Source of the DNA: Harmonia axyridis
Lineage: Eukaryota; Arthropoda; Insecta; Coleoptera; Coccinellidae
Length of the DNA: 64,000 nt
Assembly (NCBI RefSeq): GCF_914767665.1
Contig: NC_059504.1
Span: 15,440,501 to 15,504,500, forward strand
Direction: 5' to 3'
The translations under genes were made by a program, and so were the position numbers. The notes below the pieces were generated by a model that searched no databases, was not told where the DNA came from, and worked only from the letters and a program-made list of their open reading frames with translations. Positions 15,201-27,382 of this stretch are shown in pieces. Positions within the stretch are counted from its first letter, which is position 1, and each line of letters begins with the position of its first letter.

Positions 15201-18200
15201 ATATTGGGTTCAAAGATAAGTTTTGCTAAAATGCACGCAGGTGTTTATCATCCCATTTTTTTTGCTATTTTATAGATTTAAAAATAATTTCACAACAATA
15301 TTCAGGCGATCAAGCACCATATGTGTATCGACTATAAATTTGCTAAAAATCATTATAAATAAATACTAAACATTTTGGTCCTTCGAGCTGGATCACATTG
15401 TTAATTTCAACTTTGATTTACATTTAATTCGACTCTGGTTCTATTTCGATTTCAGTTCTCTGATCTGAATTTGATGAGAATCAATTGAAATGAATAAGTA
15501 ACGTTTTGGATGATACTGATTGATTTTATTTTTGGCACTGACAAAGATTAAGTTATCACTTCCATGCTTCTGTTAGAGAGAGAATGGAGTGTTTTTGCAA
15601 AACGATTACGGGATTCAAAACAATCCCTTATTTAATTATTGTTTTATCCCAGCTTCTGCATGCTGATTTTTCTTTTATTTTTTCCCATTCAGCTAATTCT
15701 TTTTCACCGCACTCTACAATGAAACGCGACTATTATAGAGGTTCTCAGGATAGCTTGGCTGATAGAAGTCTGAGCAGTGGTATGCTGTACAGAGGTGTGT
15801 TTTTGTTTGATGTACATTTTTATTTTAAGTAGTTGGTAGTGACCTGTAGTTCACTTCGGATGAGGTGTTTACGATATCTAGAAACCTGACTGTGGCAATA
15901 GTTATAAGAATTAAATATTGAATTCAATTTAAAATTTATTCATACTTGATTGGATGATATTGGCATTAGTTAGGAAGTTTTCTAGATATCTTGGAAAATA
16001 TCACTGATAAAATACTTTTTCATTTTGAAATGTAAATATCAAAGTTCAAAATGAAAGATTTAATTCAAATGCATTAGGCCTTTTGACAATATAGATTAGA
16101 CTTTCAAGAACGAAGCTGTTTATACAGGGTGTTCCACCATTGACGACACGTCCTATTAGGGATAAGCGCTGAAATTTTCTAATTTCTCATGACACGGTAT
16201 AATTAGGCTCCTTTAGAGCTACATTCTCAAATTGTAAGGAAATACACAGGGTATACCAAAAAAGTGTACTCCCTGTGTACTTCCAAACAATTAGATTATG
16301 CAGCTCTCATGAAGCCTAATGATAGTGCGTTGAAAAAAAAAAACAAAATATCAGCGCTCAATCATAATACAGCGTCGCGTCGATGGAGGAACATCCTGTA
16401 TATCCAAGTGACGCCATGTTGAGAAATAATCATTCAAATGGAAAATGCATACTTTTCATGTGCTCAAGAAGCATAACTGAATATCAGTCGAATGGCCTAT
16501 TCTGCAATATGCTGCAATTTGAACACCATCAAGATGTTCCTCTGATATCTCAAATTTTTCTAATTTTCTTTTCTGGATAGGGATACATCATTTCGATAGG
16601 TTATTTTACTTTTATGTCTAACATAAAAGTGTTTTGAAAATTTAACAAATATGTTCAAAATGAGATAAGACGAACCCATCTTGATGGTGCTGGTTCATTT
16701 TTCCCTGTTAGTCACTAGAGGTGTTGGTGAATTTCAGATTCCCCTGACGATAGCAGGGGAATGTCGCCCTGTCAAAGTGCCAATCAAACTTTGGGAAGGC
16801 GCAGCTCGTATAAAAATAGCAGAGGTTAGTATGGCTTCTTCCGTTCCATTATTTTCGGCTTCATGTTAGTATTTTGCAACGATACGTATCTGTAATCATA
16901 TTTGTAGTAGGTTTTCAAGTATTAGATGGAGCACGCCCATTTTTATTATATTTTCATTACGTTCCTTTTTCAATTGCATCCATTTCATTTAAGGTGGTGT
17001 TTTTGGTATTTTTGATGATTAAAATTGGTATTCGTGATGTCGTCGTTGGACTTATCCACCCAACATTTATCAATTATTCTAATGTATTTGTTTCAGTTGT
17101 ATCCTCGAGGACTTCAATTCAAGGTGATTGTTGATGTATTTTTAATATGCTTATGTCTTTGTTGTTTGAAATTGTGAAAAAATTTTTGTCTACATTTATA
17201 ACTATCGAAAGTTCAGTCATACTCATTTTTAGCTCCATTATTCGTTTGGATCTCTACTATTTTCAGTTCATGCTAAAAGGTTTCCCAATAAGAGGTTTCA
17301 TTTTGATATTAGAAATAAACGAATATATTTCAAGAGATTTTTATTTGGTAAAGAGGAAGGTATGCCATTAACGATGGAAAACGAGATCAGCCAAAAGGCC
17401 TCCAAGGCTACAGTTGCAGCATTGTGGAGCATTGACATCAACCCTATTGATCACGAGGCTCCAAAGGGGGAAGTCTAAAGATGTTAAAGTCCAAGATATC
17501 GGTGGTGAATTGTGATTATTTCTTCCAGTAATACAGCCAGGAAACTTTTCTTGCAAAATTGGGATTGTTTAGTTGCTTGTGTGTCTTGATGAAAATAAAC
17601 GTCATCAGCATAGCTCGGTAGAGAAATCCATTCACCTTAATAATTGCAACAGCCTCACTTTCGAATAAGGTCCAGTAAAGTCCAGTGTGTTCAGTGACAC
17701 ATTGAGGATGGAAAGAAGGTGCTTCATGACAACCCAAAAGTGCTTCAGTTTAGCAAACTGTGATTTTACCATTTTTGTAGTGAATTTTAACAATTTCAAT
17801 ATGTTGTTGTAGTTTTTACTTGTCAAAAGATGTCAACTTCAAAAGTGACAGCTGCTTACATAGCGGGCTATTCAAAATGAAACCTCTTATTCGAAAACCC
17901 TGTATAACAAGATACAAATTTAAGCTATTATTGAATATTTCCTTTGTTGAAGATTTATATTTTTGAGGGGAGGGTTGGTTAGTTTAATTTGCATGGTGCC
18001 GCCTTATAAGAGCGTATTTTAGGTAAATTGTGGGTGGATAATTCTTGTTTAAATGAAATGGACAGTAGCCTATGTATGTAACAATGTTTTTGCAGACCCT
18101 TCGCCTGCACAGGCCCGAGGCCGATCTAAGTTTTCCACTTATCAAAACTTTAAAGGGCGCAAGTCTAGCTCTCTTATGAATCTATATGGTAAGATGTCTC

Positions 18201-20936
18201 ACCCCATATTGATGGCTCGCTTTGTGGTTGTGGGGCATGAATCGTTTATGGTCTCTCCTATTCTGTCTCTTACATTTTTTATGGCATTGTAGTCGACTTC
18301 AAAGGGCTTTTGATGCTGAACAAATTTCTTCATAGCATCACCGCTCTAAATTCAACAGTTTAAAATGTTTAGATTATATGGGGTACTAAAACTAACTTTT
18401 CTAAAATTTCAAATTACCATTGTGAAGAAACGTTTTCAATTTATAAATATACAGGATGAGTCCAAAGATATCAAATTCTACAGTGATTTCCAAAAAATTG
18501 AGCGGTGGAATTTCATTCATTTTCAGATATTTTGTGGGATATTAATATCAATTGATGATTTAAACGTCTCCTGAATTAAACTGACCTCTCTATTATGTAT
18601 AATATATCACTTAAAATATTGTTTATTGACATTCTAAACGTTTTTTGATTTATAGAATGGTCCAATTGAAGTCCCTACATTGCTATATAGATTAATTTAT
18701 GTACATTCTTGTATTAGAATTAGTTGTTTATGTTATGAGAAAGTATTTAGCTGAAGTTAAATGCTCGTAGCCTTTGAATACTTTTATATCTAGATCCGTC
18801 CAATTATTTATTCCCTTTAGAAGGGATAATTTTGGACTGAAGTCCCATTCTCCACTATAAATCAGTTTCCACTAGTTGGAGGATTTCATTATAGTAAAAG
18901 TGATGAATAGGTATTTGCACATTTTGTTGGTTATTTAACTTTTATTGGGAGCTTTATTTACATAGGACACTGGTAGTAGAAACAGCATACGTTTCTTGGA
19001 TTTGATTATGTTTCAAGACCATTGTGCTTTTTTATCGATCAGCTAATTTTATAATTCATATCACACTTGGTCTGGATTTATAGAGTAAAAGAAAATCGAC
19101 AAAATTTGTCATTATGCAACTTTTTTTTTGTGTTCAATGTGCTATTTCAATCTATCGATTTTTTTCGATGATTTTTCGTTTATGCATTTCAAATTGAATT
19201 TATATTTTCAGCACTTGCACGTTTGAATTTTTTGTTATTAATGTTTTTCCTTTCAAGCCTTTCATGTTTTGTATTCTATGAAAATTTAAACTAATTGAAT
19301 ATTTATCAAATACTAATCGTATAGTTTAGACTTTTGGTAGCATAAAATTTGTTGACAATAGGAATAGGAAATTCTATTATGAAACATTTAGATTAAATTT
19401 AAACTAGAGGATTCAATTTGTAGTAGTATGTATTGAAGCACTATGGCAACAAGGAATAACCTTTGGCGATATGTCAGATAATTAATATTTCAGAACTCAT
19501 GATTAACCGAAAGTAACTTAAATTCACGATTTTCAATGCTAAAATCACTTTAAACAGATAAACAAAATTTAACCGTCACTAAAATATTCCATATTAATTT
19601 TTGTACATTCTAGGGAAGAAAAAACAAAATCCATGCAACAATTAATCTTTGGTGATTCTAATTGAGACAAAAGTTATTAAATATTTGAAAGTGATGGAAT
19701 TTTGATTATTTTTTGTTATTTCTTCTCAATCATTCCAAAGTAAAACTGCGTCCTTGTCCATATAAAATTTTACCTTTGCTTCCTTCTGCAGGTTCTAGCT
19801 CTGATCAGGATAGTTTTGCTTATCGGTATGGCGAGACTGACTCTGGTCTAGGTAGAGCAACACCGCCGAGAAGAGCGCCATCTCCCGGTATGGGCAGTTT
19901 GAGGCACCTACCTTCACCATCAGGACCTGGATCACTGCCCGGTCTGATGTCGAAAGGACGAAGGATGTTTGACGACGGTTCTAGTGATATTAGCTCTACA
20001 CCTAGCAGTATGATGGATTATAACGGTGAGAATATTTGTTTTGTTCGATTCAGCAATCCCTTTTTATTTCTATTTATTAATTTAGAGTGCAATAATCATA
20101 ATTTGGTGAATTACTAATTCGTATCAAGACACTTGTTTGAATGATTTTACACTTTTTTACTCTCATCCAAGTTCAATGGAATATTGACATTTTACCTGTG
20201 GAAACTGTTATTCTTTTTAATCTTCCATACTAATTTTTATTGTAATTCATTAAATGTAGTTTCTATGTCTACAAAGAAAGGAGGAAGAAAGTGCTTAGCA
20301 ATACACATAAATATATTGATTATATTCGAAACTATCAATCATCAATTTGGATAAAATGAAGCCTGAATGTTGCTCCAAGATGAGTTGAATCTACTTGTGA
20401 AAACCGCAACAAAATCTATTCATTACTAACTGAACACTGTTGTTTTTCAGGTCCTCGTCTTTACAAACAGCCTGCCACTAAATCTAACAGAGGACTTATG
20501 TTGAATGCCGTTGAATATTGTGTATTTCCGGGTGTTGTGAATAAAGAAGCAAAAAGACGAGTTTTAGATGAAATTGGTAAATCGGAAAGTAAACACTTTT
20601 TAATATTATTCCGGGATGCCGGATGTCAATTCAGGGCGCTCTACTCCTACTGCCCAGATAGAGAAGAAGTAGCTAAACTCTATGGTACTGGACCTAAGCA
20701 TGTAAATGATAGAATGTTCGACAAATTTTTCAAGTGAGTATTGAGATTGATGTGTGTTGAGTGATAAATTACGAAAAACTTTTATTTTCAGGTACAACTC
20801 TGGAACCAAATGTTTTTCCCAAATACACACAAAACATTTAACAGTAACAATAGACGCTTTTACTATTCATAATTCTCTGTGGCAAGGAAAGAAAGTTAAT
20901 CTTCCTAACAAAAAAGATATGGCCCTTGTTATATAA
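209..20936 (+). CDS. Patronin: Patronin/CAMSAP, microtubule minus-end-binding protein (5' end outside window)
   Basis: Patronin caps and stabilises free microtubule minus ends in the cytoplasm. Twenty in-phase coding exons read 209-459, 4410-4504, 6573-6695, 7517-7757, 8107-8299, 8458-9090, 10286-10411, 10578-10705, 10829-11043, 11187-11460, 11637-11971, 12481-13007, 14090-14326, 14860-15040, 15693-15794, 16738-16824, 18096-18188, 19792-20025, 20451-20733 and 20792-20936 (4503 nt, 1500 aa plus stop). The first two encode the CAMSAP-type calponin-homology domain (LKDLCDGVGLAALVSYY, VNLLQNFCNRCLP). A basic coiled coil ends exon 8458-9090 (IRLKLEEKRRQIENEKRR), followed by a Gln-rich exon at 10829. 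Highly charged coiled coils fill 12481-13007 and 14090-14326. The last two exons form the C-terminal CKK domain (LMLNAVEYCVFPGVVN, FRDAGCQFRALYSY). The start codon lies upstream of the window. The exons from 15693 to 20025 all have phase 1-1 borders, so they could be skipped without frameshift. Identity is secure; optional exon use is inferred. Confidence 0.95.
560..880 (+). repeat. Copy of a dispersed MITE-like repeat
   Basis: The stretch with gtgagtcgattaactgaata (about 650) followed by a degenerate tract with 'atgacataac..tactgaa' and 'aaatgacataagaaatgtc' recurs at 7860-8030, in reverse at about 23830-24020 and forward at about 24100-24310. The order of the two sub-blocks is the same as in the right half of the SMG8 intron element, so this looks like one half of that foldback element. 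No coding potential is visible. Confidence 0.6.
1081..1847 (+). mobile_element. 5'-truncated, inactive mariner transposon
   Basis: The translated remains match a mariner transposase from about its second helix-turn-helix onward (IIHEYLYMRKLCAKW). The sequence is broken by an internal stop near 1174 and by frameshifts near 1350 and 1640. The residues around the catalytic Asp triad are still readable: MDETW, HQDNTPCH and APSDFF. The 3' end carries accggggacttttcaatt, shared with the longer copy at 56278-57317. No matching 5' terminal repeat is present. It is a dead copy lying in an intron of Patronin. Confidence 0.9.
3680..4345 (-). mobile_element. Degenerate Jockey-type non-LTR retrotransposon fragment
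   Basis: The minus strand reads as a reverse transcriptase with RAGVPQGSVLGPLLYLLYSV and then STFADYTVVQ, where the usual FADD catalytic motif has become FADY. Further on are KKVDELNWLLGRKSKLAVDY and YKTMIQPIWTF, typical of the C-terminal part of Jockey-clade ORF2. Several stops and frameshifts interrupt it. It is a 5'- and probably 3'-truncated relic inside the Patronin intron. Confidence 0.85.
7790..8035 (+). repeat. Second copy of the dispersed MITE-like repeat
   Basis: This piece of the intron between Patronin exons 7517-7757 and 8107-8299 shares 'gttgttgaagt', 'cataacctactgaatacaaatg' in shortened form, and an ending 'ttgccactataaccatttca' with the copy at 700-880. The segment 'aatgacatagttaatgtcac' is partly repeated in tandem. 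Just upstream, aagggttttccaataga resembles the terminus of the Tc3-like relics at 17272 and 54350. Confidence 0.5.
13801..13913. repeat. Foldback (hairpin) repeat in a Patronin intron
   Basis: The arm beginning caacatgtggagaaagtcct is followed about 60 nt later by its near-complement, which ends ttggactttccccacttgtt. The central part is GC-rich with repeated 'ctcg' words. The two arms can fold into a hairpin of about 110 nt. No coding function is apparent; it is best explained as a small foldback element. Confidence 0.6.
16124..16405. mobile_element. Small MITE with 'TATACAGGGTGTTCC' inverted ends
   Basis: The left end reads tatacagggtgttccaccat and the right end is its imperfect complement (atggaggaacatcctgtata). 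The subterminal words 'cgtc' and 'agcgct' also pair. The element is about 280 bp, carries no open frame and sits in the intron between Patronin exons 15693-15794 and 16738-16824. The TA-rich flanks fit a Tc1/mariner-type target. Confidence 0.7.
17272..17907 (-). mobile_element. Decayed Tc3-like transposon
   Basis: The ends are imperfect inverted repeats containing aataagaggtttcattttga on the left and its complement (tcaaaatgaaacctctta) on the right. The minus strand contains fragments of a Tc3/mariner transposase (AIIKVNGFLYRAML, near the second catalytic Asp region) interrupted by stops. The same end motif bounds the relic at 54350-55260, so the two belong to one family. It lies in a Patronin intron. 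Confidence 0.75.
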
Positions 20937-21169
20937 TTTCATGTTTTTCCAGTTATTGTTATATTTTTATTCATTCACAGCGCTTTTTACCGTCTGTCTT
21001 TTTCTTAATTTACATATCTTTATTTTCTTTTGAAATCCAGCAATATAAAAATTTTTTAAGCGGATTAGGAAAAATTGATACTTATCTTAATCCACTAATT
21101 GTTTTGTGCCAATGAAAGAGCTTTTTCTCAAAACGCGAGTATCTTTGCACGATTTACGTCCATAAAAAC

Positions 21170-21175
21170 AATAAA
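21170..21175 (+). terminator. Likely Patronin polyadenylation signal
   Basis: An AATAAA hexamer lies about 235 nt after the Patronin stop codon at 20934. Earlier AT-rich sequence has no exact hexamer. The next gene, SMG8, converges from the other strand and ends at 23606. Confidence 0.55.
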
Positions 21176-21909
21176 TTTTCTTAATTGTGTCATTCCAAAA
21201 TTTGTATTTGTAAAAATGTTTATCATTAGATTAGGTGAACGCAGGGCTGTTTTGTGGAGAAATGTTTGATAGGAAACCATGTATGGTTGCTTACTTTTGA
21301 CGGTTCCATTTTAGGAATTGTTTAGAAAAAATAATTCTAATTGTTGGTAATATTATTTCAATTCAGCACTGAACCTTTAAATATCTCATGCTATGGTACG
21401 ATTGTTCATAAATCACCATATTCTAAGAGGTTCAACGAAAGTGTCTATAAATTAATATTTTCCTAGTAAGGTATTTGAAAAACCACTAACTCAGTGTTAA
21501 GAAATTCAAAATATTTTATATGCCTTAATTTTTTACCTAATGTTTAATATTTACATTATTATTTAATATACATTATGCTAATCAATATTTTCATGTCTGT
21601 AAATATTATGTTTTTATATATATAAATATTTATTAATGAACATAAACTGCATTGAAAAAATTCAAATGTCAAAAATAAAACTCTACATAACCCAATATTT
21701 CATTATTTCTTCATTTTGTTTTTTCCTCATTTTTGAGTTTCAGATAGATCAGATGGAAATTCTTTTAATTGAAAAAACAAATTTCAATTTATGTATAAAT
21801 CTGGAAGCATCTGAAGGGTTTTGCCCCCTAATGAACTAAACCAGTATTGGAGTTATCGTGTACATGACAGCCACAGAATGGATATTTGCCTCAAAATTCT
21901 TAATCAGTG

Positions 21910-23237
21910 CAGACCCGGTCTGGCCAGGTCGGCAGATCGGCGATCGCCGAGGGCCCCCGGCCAAGGGGGCCCTAAAAAACTAAACTAAAAAAATTTTTGA
22001 AAAGATGTTTTTTGGCAAGTTTATTTCAATTAAACGTTAAGGTAGACTTTACCAAAGATATAGGAAGCAGTTATGGACCAATTGGCTATTTTTGTACGGT
22101 GTATCATTCGATAAAAAGCTTATGAAAGGCTTCTAGAAAATACTGTAGTTGTAGACTCGAGTGGACTTGCATTGTAAAGGGTGTTTTTTTTTCGAGGTAT
22201 ATAACTTTAAGTTGGCGTTACTGTTCAAGATGGCGACCGATTTAACAGCTGTCAAGTGATTTATTCTCAGTTTGGTTTGGCAATTCATCAAATTCAGCCA
22301 AACGATCATCAAGTAAGGCGTAGATTCGTCGAATCGGCCCAAAAGGAGATTGCCGTTGTTCCCGATTTTCATAAGCGAATTTTGTTTAGCGATGAAGCGC
22401 ACTTCTGGTTGAATGGCTACGTCAACAAACAAAACTGCAGCATTTGGAGTGGAGCTAATCCTCAAGTGTATGTCGAAACACCGTTACATCCAGAAAAACT
22501 GACTGTTTGGTGCGCTTTATGGGCTGGTGGAATCATTGGTCCGTACTTCTTCAAAAACGATGATGGCCAGAACGTTACAGTCAATGGTGATCAGTATAGA
22601 GCCATGATTACTATTTTTTTCATTCCTGAATTGAACAACCTTGATGTCCAGGAGCTGTGGTTCCAACAAGACGGCGCAACATGTCACACAGCTCGTGCTC
22701 GTTCGATTTATTGAAAGACACGTTTGGTAACCGCCTAATTTCACGTTTTGGACCTGTTAATTGGCCTCCAATATCTTGTGATTTAACACCGCTAGACTAC
22801 TTTCTGTGGGAGTATGTAAAGTCATTGGTCTATGCGGATAAGCCACAAACCCTTGACCATTTGGAAGACAACATTCGCCGTGTTATTGCCGATATAAGGC
22901 CACAAATGTTGAAAAAAGTCATCGAAAATTGGACGTCCAGATTGGACTACATCCGAGCCAGCCGTGGCGGTCATATGCCAGAAATCATATTCAAAATGTA
23001 ATGCCACAAGATCATCTTGCGGATAAATAAAATTCATGTCAATCGAATAATCCATCGTTGTTTTATTGCAATTTGATGTTCTATAGCTCTGAAAAAAACA
23101 CCCTTTACAAGCGTGTAAATTAAAAATTATTCAAGAGAACGTTTTCGCTGCCGGGGGAGGTTCTCGTCTTATTTCCTGAAGGGGGGCCTCAAATCAGCAT
23201 CTAGCCGAGGGCCTCCAATGGAGCCAGACCGGGCCTG
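21910..23237. mobile_element. Non-autonomous hAT element with 8-bp target duplication
   Basis: The element starts cagacccggtctggc and ends gccagaccgggcctg, an inverted pair with one mismatch. It is flanked on both sides by the identical octamer aatcagtg (21902-21909 and 23238-23245), the 8-bp duplication expected for hAT transposition. Subterminal GC-rich words (ccgagggcccc on the left, cgagggcctcc on the right) are also shared. About 260 bp of the left part and 127 bp of the right part belong to it; the middle is a later Tc-type insertion. There is no hAT transposase. Confidence 0.9.
22172..23110 (+). mobile_element. Tc1/Tc3-like transposon nested in the hAT element
   Basis: A perfect 19-bp inverted repeat (ttgtaaagggtgttttttt) bounds the element. 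The plus strand encodes the catalytic part of a Tc3-like transposase: FSDEAHFWLNGYVN with the first Asp, LWFQQDGATCHT with the second, and CDLTPLDYFLW with the third. One frameshift near 22711 separates two frames (22256-22711 and about 22700-23001). The DNA-binding N-terminus is missing, so the element is internally deleted and not autonomous. A TA dinucleotide lies inside each end at the expected cut position. Confidence 0.9.
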
Positions 23238-23605
23238 AATCAGTGACTCAAACCTAATAATTTAAGATCACTCTCAGCTCAAATTCGAAAATTATAGACA
23301 TTTGAGCGCAGTTTCCATGGAACAAGCACAGAAACACCTATTTATGAAAATCAGGTGAAACAAAAGATTGTATTTTACTAAATTAATTTTACTCTTGGAC
23401 TTATACAATTACTTATTGCAGTTGCAACACCTTCAGTAATATTTTTTTTTTAAATCAGTCGAAGTAAATGTTAAATTTGATATAGTTAAGAACTTAATTT
23501 TCCTGGGAGAAGCTTGATTACTCGACAATTGTGAATAATGTATAAGTATGAGCAAAATATTAACATCCAAAACACCTGAAGTTCTCAAATCTGATTTGTT
23601 TTGTG

Positions 23606-26600
23606 TCAGTCAGCTTCGCTTACACCAAATGTGTCTTTAAGGAGTCTTGCATAAGTATTTTGTGGAAAATGCTCTTTATCAGCCACATACACATAGGGTA
23701 ATCGCAACACCCAGTAGGAGGATTGAGATAGCTTTAGAGGCCCATCAAAAGTTGGTACAAAAATTGGCGCATTTGCTGCAGGTTGTACCTGTTAAAAAAA
23801 GTTCATTAAGGCAAAATGTATAGAATTTCTCAATTGGAATCTTACAATTGAAGATGGTTATGATGGCACCAATGACATTTCTTATGTCATTTAATAATGG
23901 AAATATACACGCTTCAACAACGTTAAAAAATTGTTGAAATTTCATCAAAATCAGTACTCATTTGTAAATACTAAGAAAAATTCATGAAAGACATTATCAA
24001 GTTAATTGACTCACTGTTCGTTGTAATGTAGACAAATTTGAAAGTGAATTTTATTTACATATATAAGAGTTCCTATACAAAGTACTGAGTTGTACGACAT
24101 ACAGTGAGTCAATCAACTGAATAATGTCGTCCATGAATTCTCCTTAAATTTCTCTAAATATTCACAAATGTGTACAGATTTTTATGGAATATTTTAACAA
24201 TTTCTTGACCTTGTTGAATCATGTATATTTCCACGATTTAATGACATAATCTACTGAAGCCAAATGTCGTAAGAAATATCAAATAATTATACACAATGTT
24301 GATGAATTGGAGATACAAATAAAATGATGAATTATGCTTAAAATAATTTCGATAATAAATTCAGTTATGGTCTTGACCCGAATAAAACAATAAAATCAAG
24401 ATTATATACTTACTCTAGGGTTCAACGTGCAGTGTACAGGTGCTTTAGGTGTTACTATGTGAATCCGCATTAATTGAGCAATTTTAGCTGCTCTACAAGC
24501 ACATGGGAAGTATAGGGGCATATCGGACTCAGCTATTTTGTGTCCCGTATCCTTCACCATGCTCCCAGGAGTCGCTTTCAATATTTTATCAGGAGATGAC
24601 AACATGAATTTATGTCCCTGTGGACATTCGTATTCCATTCCGATGAATACTTTCACTGTAAACTGCGGCAAACTTCCCGTGGAACGCCCCCTCCTCCCTC
24701 TATTTGAAGACCTGCTTAACTGTGGCCACATGTTAGCTTTAGTCTTAGCATACACTGTTACATCCCATGGAAGCAGGTAATTCGTGGAACTGAGAAAACC
24801 AGGATGGTAAGATTCCGATAAACCTATATTATGACTATATAAAGAGGATAATCCTATGGAAACTAGAGACCAGCTTGAAAATTCTGGAAGAAATCCAGGC
24901 GGCGAGCTCAGGGTTAGCATTCCGATCAAATATTGTGAAGAAATGACTCGGGCTACCGTATCTGAATTCTCGTCTTTATCATCACTATCTGAACAAGCAG
25001 ATTTGTGTGGTTCAATTGAAGATTCCAATATCGATAATGGTATCCTTTCCACTTTCGAACAATAACAATCTTTAGCCATTTGTTGGTAAAATGTGTAATT
25101 GGCTTGTTTAGCATTGTATGGGTCATCTCTGGAACCAATCTTTCTACCACAATCGCAAGCAGCTAGAAAAAAATTAGAATACAATAAAGAAGATGAAGAG
25201 ATAGATCGAAAAAATTATATTCAGACTAAAAAATCGATTTTAGTGACATCTAGTTCAACTTTCCATATTTGAAATTTCTGCCATCTATAGGTGTGAAGAC
25301 CATTGGACACATGTTTTTTCTATTGCCGGCAGATGTCTCAATAGCGGAACAGATTCCTTCTAATCAAAAGGACTAAACAGATTTCTGTTAATCAGAGCTA
25401 AACAGATTCCTTCAAATTAGGACAGAACAGATTTCTTCCAAGTAGAAAAACTAAACAGGTTTCTTCTAATTAAGACCAAAGAGATTTCTTCTAATTAGGA
25501 GGATTGAATAGATTCCTTCTGATAACATAGCTATAGTTTAAACTTTTGCTAATAGATGTCACACTTCATTTTCGAAAATAATTTTTGTATTTGATCTTAT
25601 ACATATTATGTATAAAACTAAAGTTTTCATCTTACCTTTGTACACAAAACCGCTAACATGGTCTTGGTCACAGTCGTGTTTTGGCAATTTGCATGGATTT
25701 CCCGTCAAAGAAGGTGCCTCACACTGCTGTCTACCATTAGTCCAGTGGTCAAGACAATCTTTTTGTAACTGCTTCGCATATTTTGGATATAGAGCTCCTC
25801 TAGCTTGAGCCCGGAATAGATTCAAAGCAACTGCCAAACGAGCCTCGTGTTCAGCTTTTCCATAATGGGGAGGTAAGCCCTCCTGATATTTGGCTAAAGC
25901 TATTGGAAGGACTTTCAAACATCTTTGCTCAGAAAATTTAGTTTCTATATTGAGATGAGCCGAAAATTTGGTTATAATCACGCGGTCGTACATGATTTTT
26001 GTAGCATCGACCCAGGTGCTGAGAAGAGGTAGCTGAAAGTATTGGAATCCTTTAAAACTTTATCCATAGTAAAAACTCTTTTTCAAACTTTTTGTTTGTG
26101 ATAATTATTTTTCATTAGAATGAATTCCAGCATCAACAAATTTTCAATATGCATCTTTGATTAATAATTAGACTAAAATCTTACTTCAAAATGAGAAGCC
26201 ATATAAGAAGATTGCCTTGGCATAACTGGATCGTAAAAACCTTTACTTCTAGCTTGCTTAATATGCTCTTTCAGCATCTTTTTAAAGCTATGCTCATGTT
26301 CCGTTTGTGTGGAAAAGGGTGCTGTCATTGTGATTGCTCCACCAGGTTGGCAGTCTGATATTAGTCCTCTCAACATTTCTCTCTTAATATCTACTACCGG
26401 TTCTTGAGAAACATACACAAATTCTTGATTCAAAGGCAATGCAAAAATTGGACTAAAAAAAATTGTAATTAATAATTATCAATTTTAGTATTGAAATACA
26501 TAATTATATTACGTACAATGTGACAAAAATGAAGAACTTACTAAGGAACTGTCAGTATTCTAGTTTTTTTCAAAATATGGTATATTCTATCTTCCATATT

Positions 26601-27382
26601 ATGCTCCAATTTTTTAATATTTGTGACCCCTTTAGGACATCTTTCAAAATAAAATAATAATCTTGGAATACAAGTTCTACCATTCATCAACCAGTCCTTG
26701 CTTATATCATCTAAGTTCTCGAAAAACTTTGGTGCTTTGCTTGTTAATTTCTGACTAAAAAAATTAATTTTTAAAATATTACATTTATAAAATCATAATA
26801 AACCTACCTTAAAGTATTTAAAGCTTTGAAATACTGAACATAATTTGTATCAAATGATGATCCAGGATGAGATAAAATAACTATATGACTTGAGTAAAAT
26901 AGGAATAACATTATTTTAGAAACAATATTTTTTACTTCATCATAAACAGAGAGAAAATCATACTCATCATTTTTGTATCTTTCACTAATTCTTATCGATT
27001 CATAGTGTTTTAAGAGGCAGTCTGTGTCTAAAAGTGTGTGAGCATGTAAATAAACGATTTGGTTCTCTTCATCATAATATCCCTCAATAGTATGCTATAA
27101 TGGAAATGAGTGAAAAACATGCTTTCTGCATTAAATATTTGATTTACCCATAAATCTGAATCTCTCCTTTGATGATCAGAAGAAAACATTCTACCGAGTT
27201 CTTTAACTTTGAATCCATGAGAGCTAAAGGCAGTTTTCCCAATGATAGAAACAACAACAATTTTGTCTGAATCAGAACTTGGAATCTCCCTAAAATGAAT
27301 AGTATTGAAATAAAAGAGGGAAAAGAGAATATTATAATTACTTCAAAGGGTCCAAATTCGGTACTAAAAATGTTCGCCTCAT
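23606..27382 (-). CDS. SMG8: SMG8, nonsense-mediated mRNA decay factor
   Basis: SMG8 forms a complex with SMG9 that restrains the SMG1 kinase, which phosphorylates UPF1 in nonsense-mediated decay. Eight exons in order of transcription read 27382-27342, 27289-27148, 27094-26808, 26754-26542, 26452-26185, 26032-25636, 25162-24414 and 23788-23606. They sum to 2280 nt, 759 aa, with all phases consistent. The N-terminus has the family's G-like domain start (DKIVVVSIIGKTAFSSHGFK). The middle contains FRAQARGALYPKYAKQLQ and CKLPKHDCDQDHVSGFVYKG. The Cys-rich tail includes AACDCGRKIGSRDDPY, YECPQGHKFM and PLYFPCACR. The last exon reads SSYWVLRLPYVYVADKEHFP. The length is somewhat shorter than vertebrate SMG8. 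It is divergent from NEURL4 over 267 bp and converges on Patronin. Complete and without lesions. Confidence 0.93.
23800..24315. mobile_element. Foldback MITE in the last SMG8 intron
   Basis: The intron 23789-24413 is largely a long imperfect inverted repeat centred near 24060. The inner arms are gttaattgactcactgt and acagtgagtcaatcaac. The outer arms pair atgacatttcttatgtca (near 23873) with the region near 24240-24280. The same sequence occurs as single halves in Patronin introns at 560-880 and 7790-8035. No open frame is present. Confidence 0.7.
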
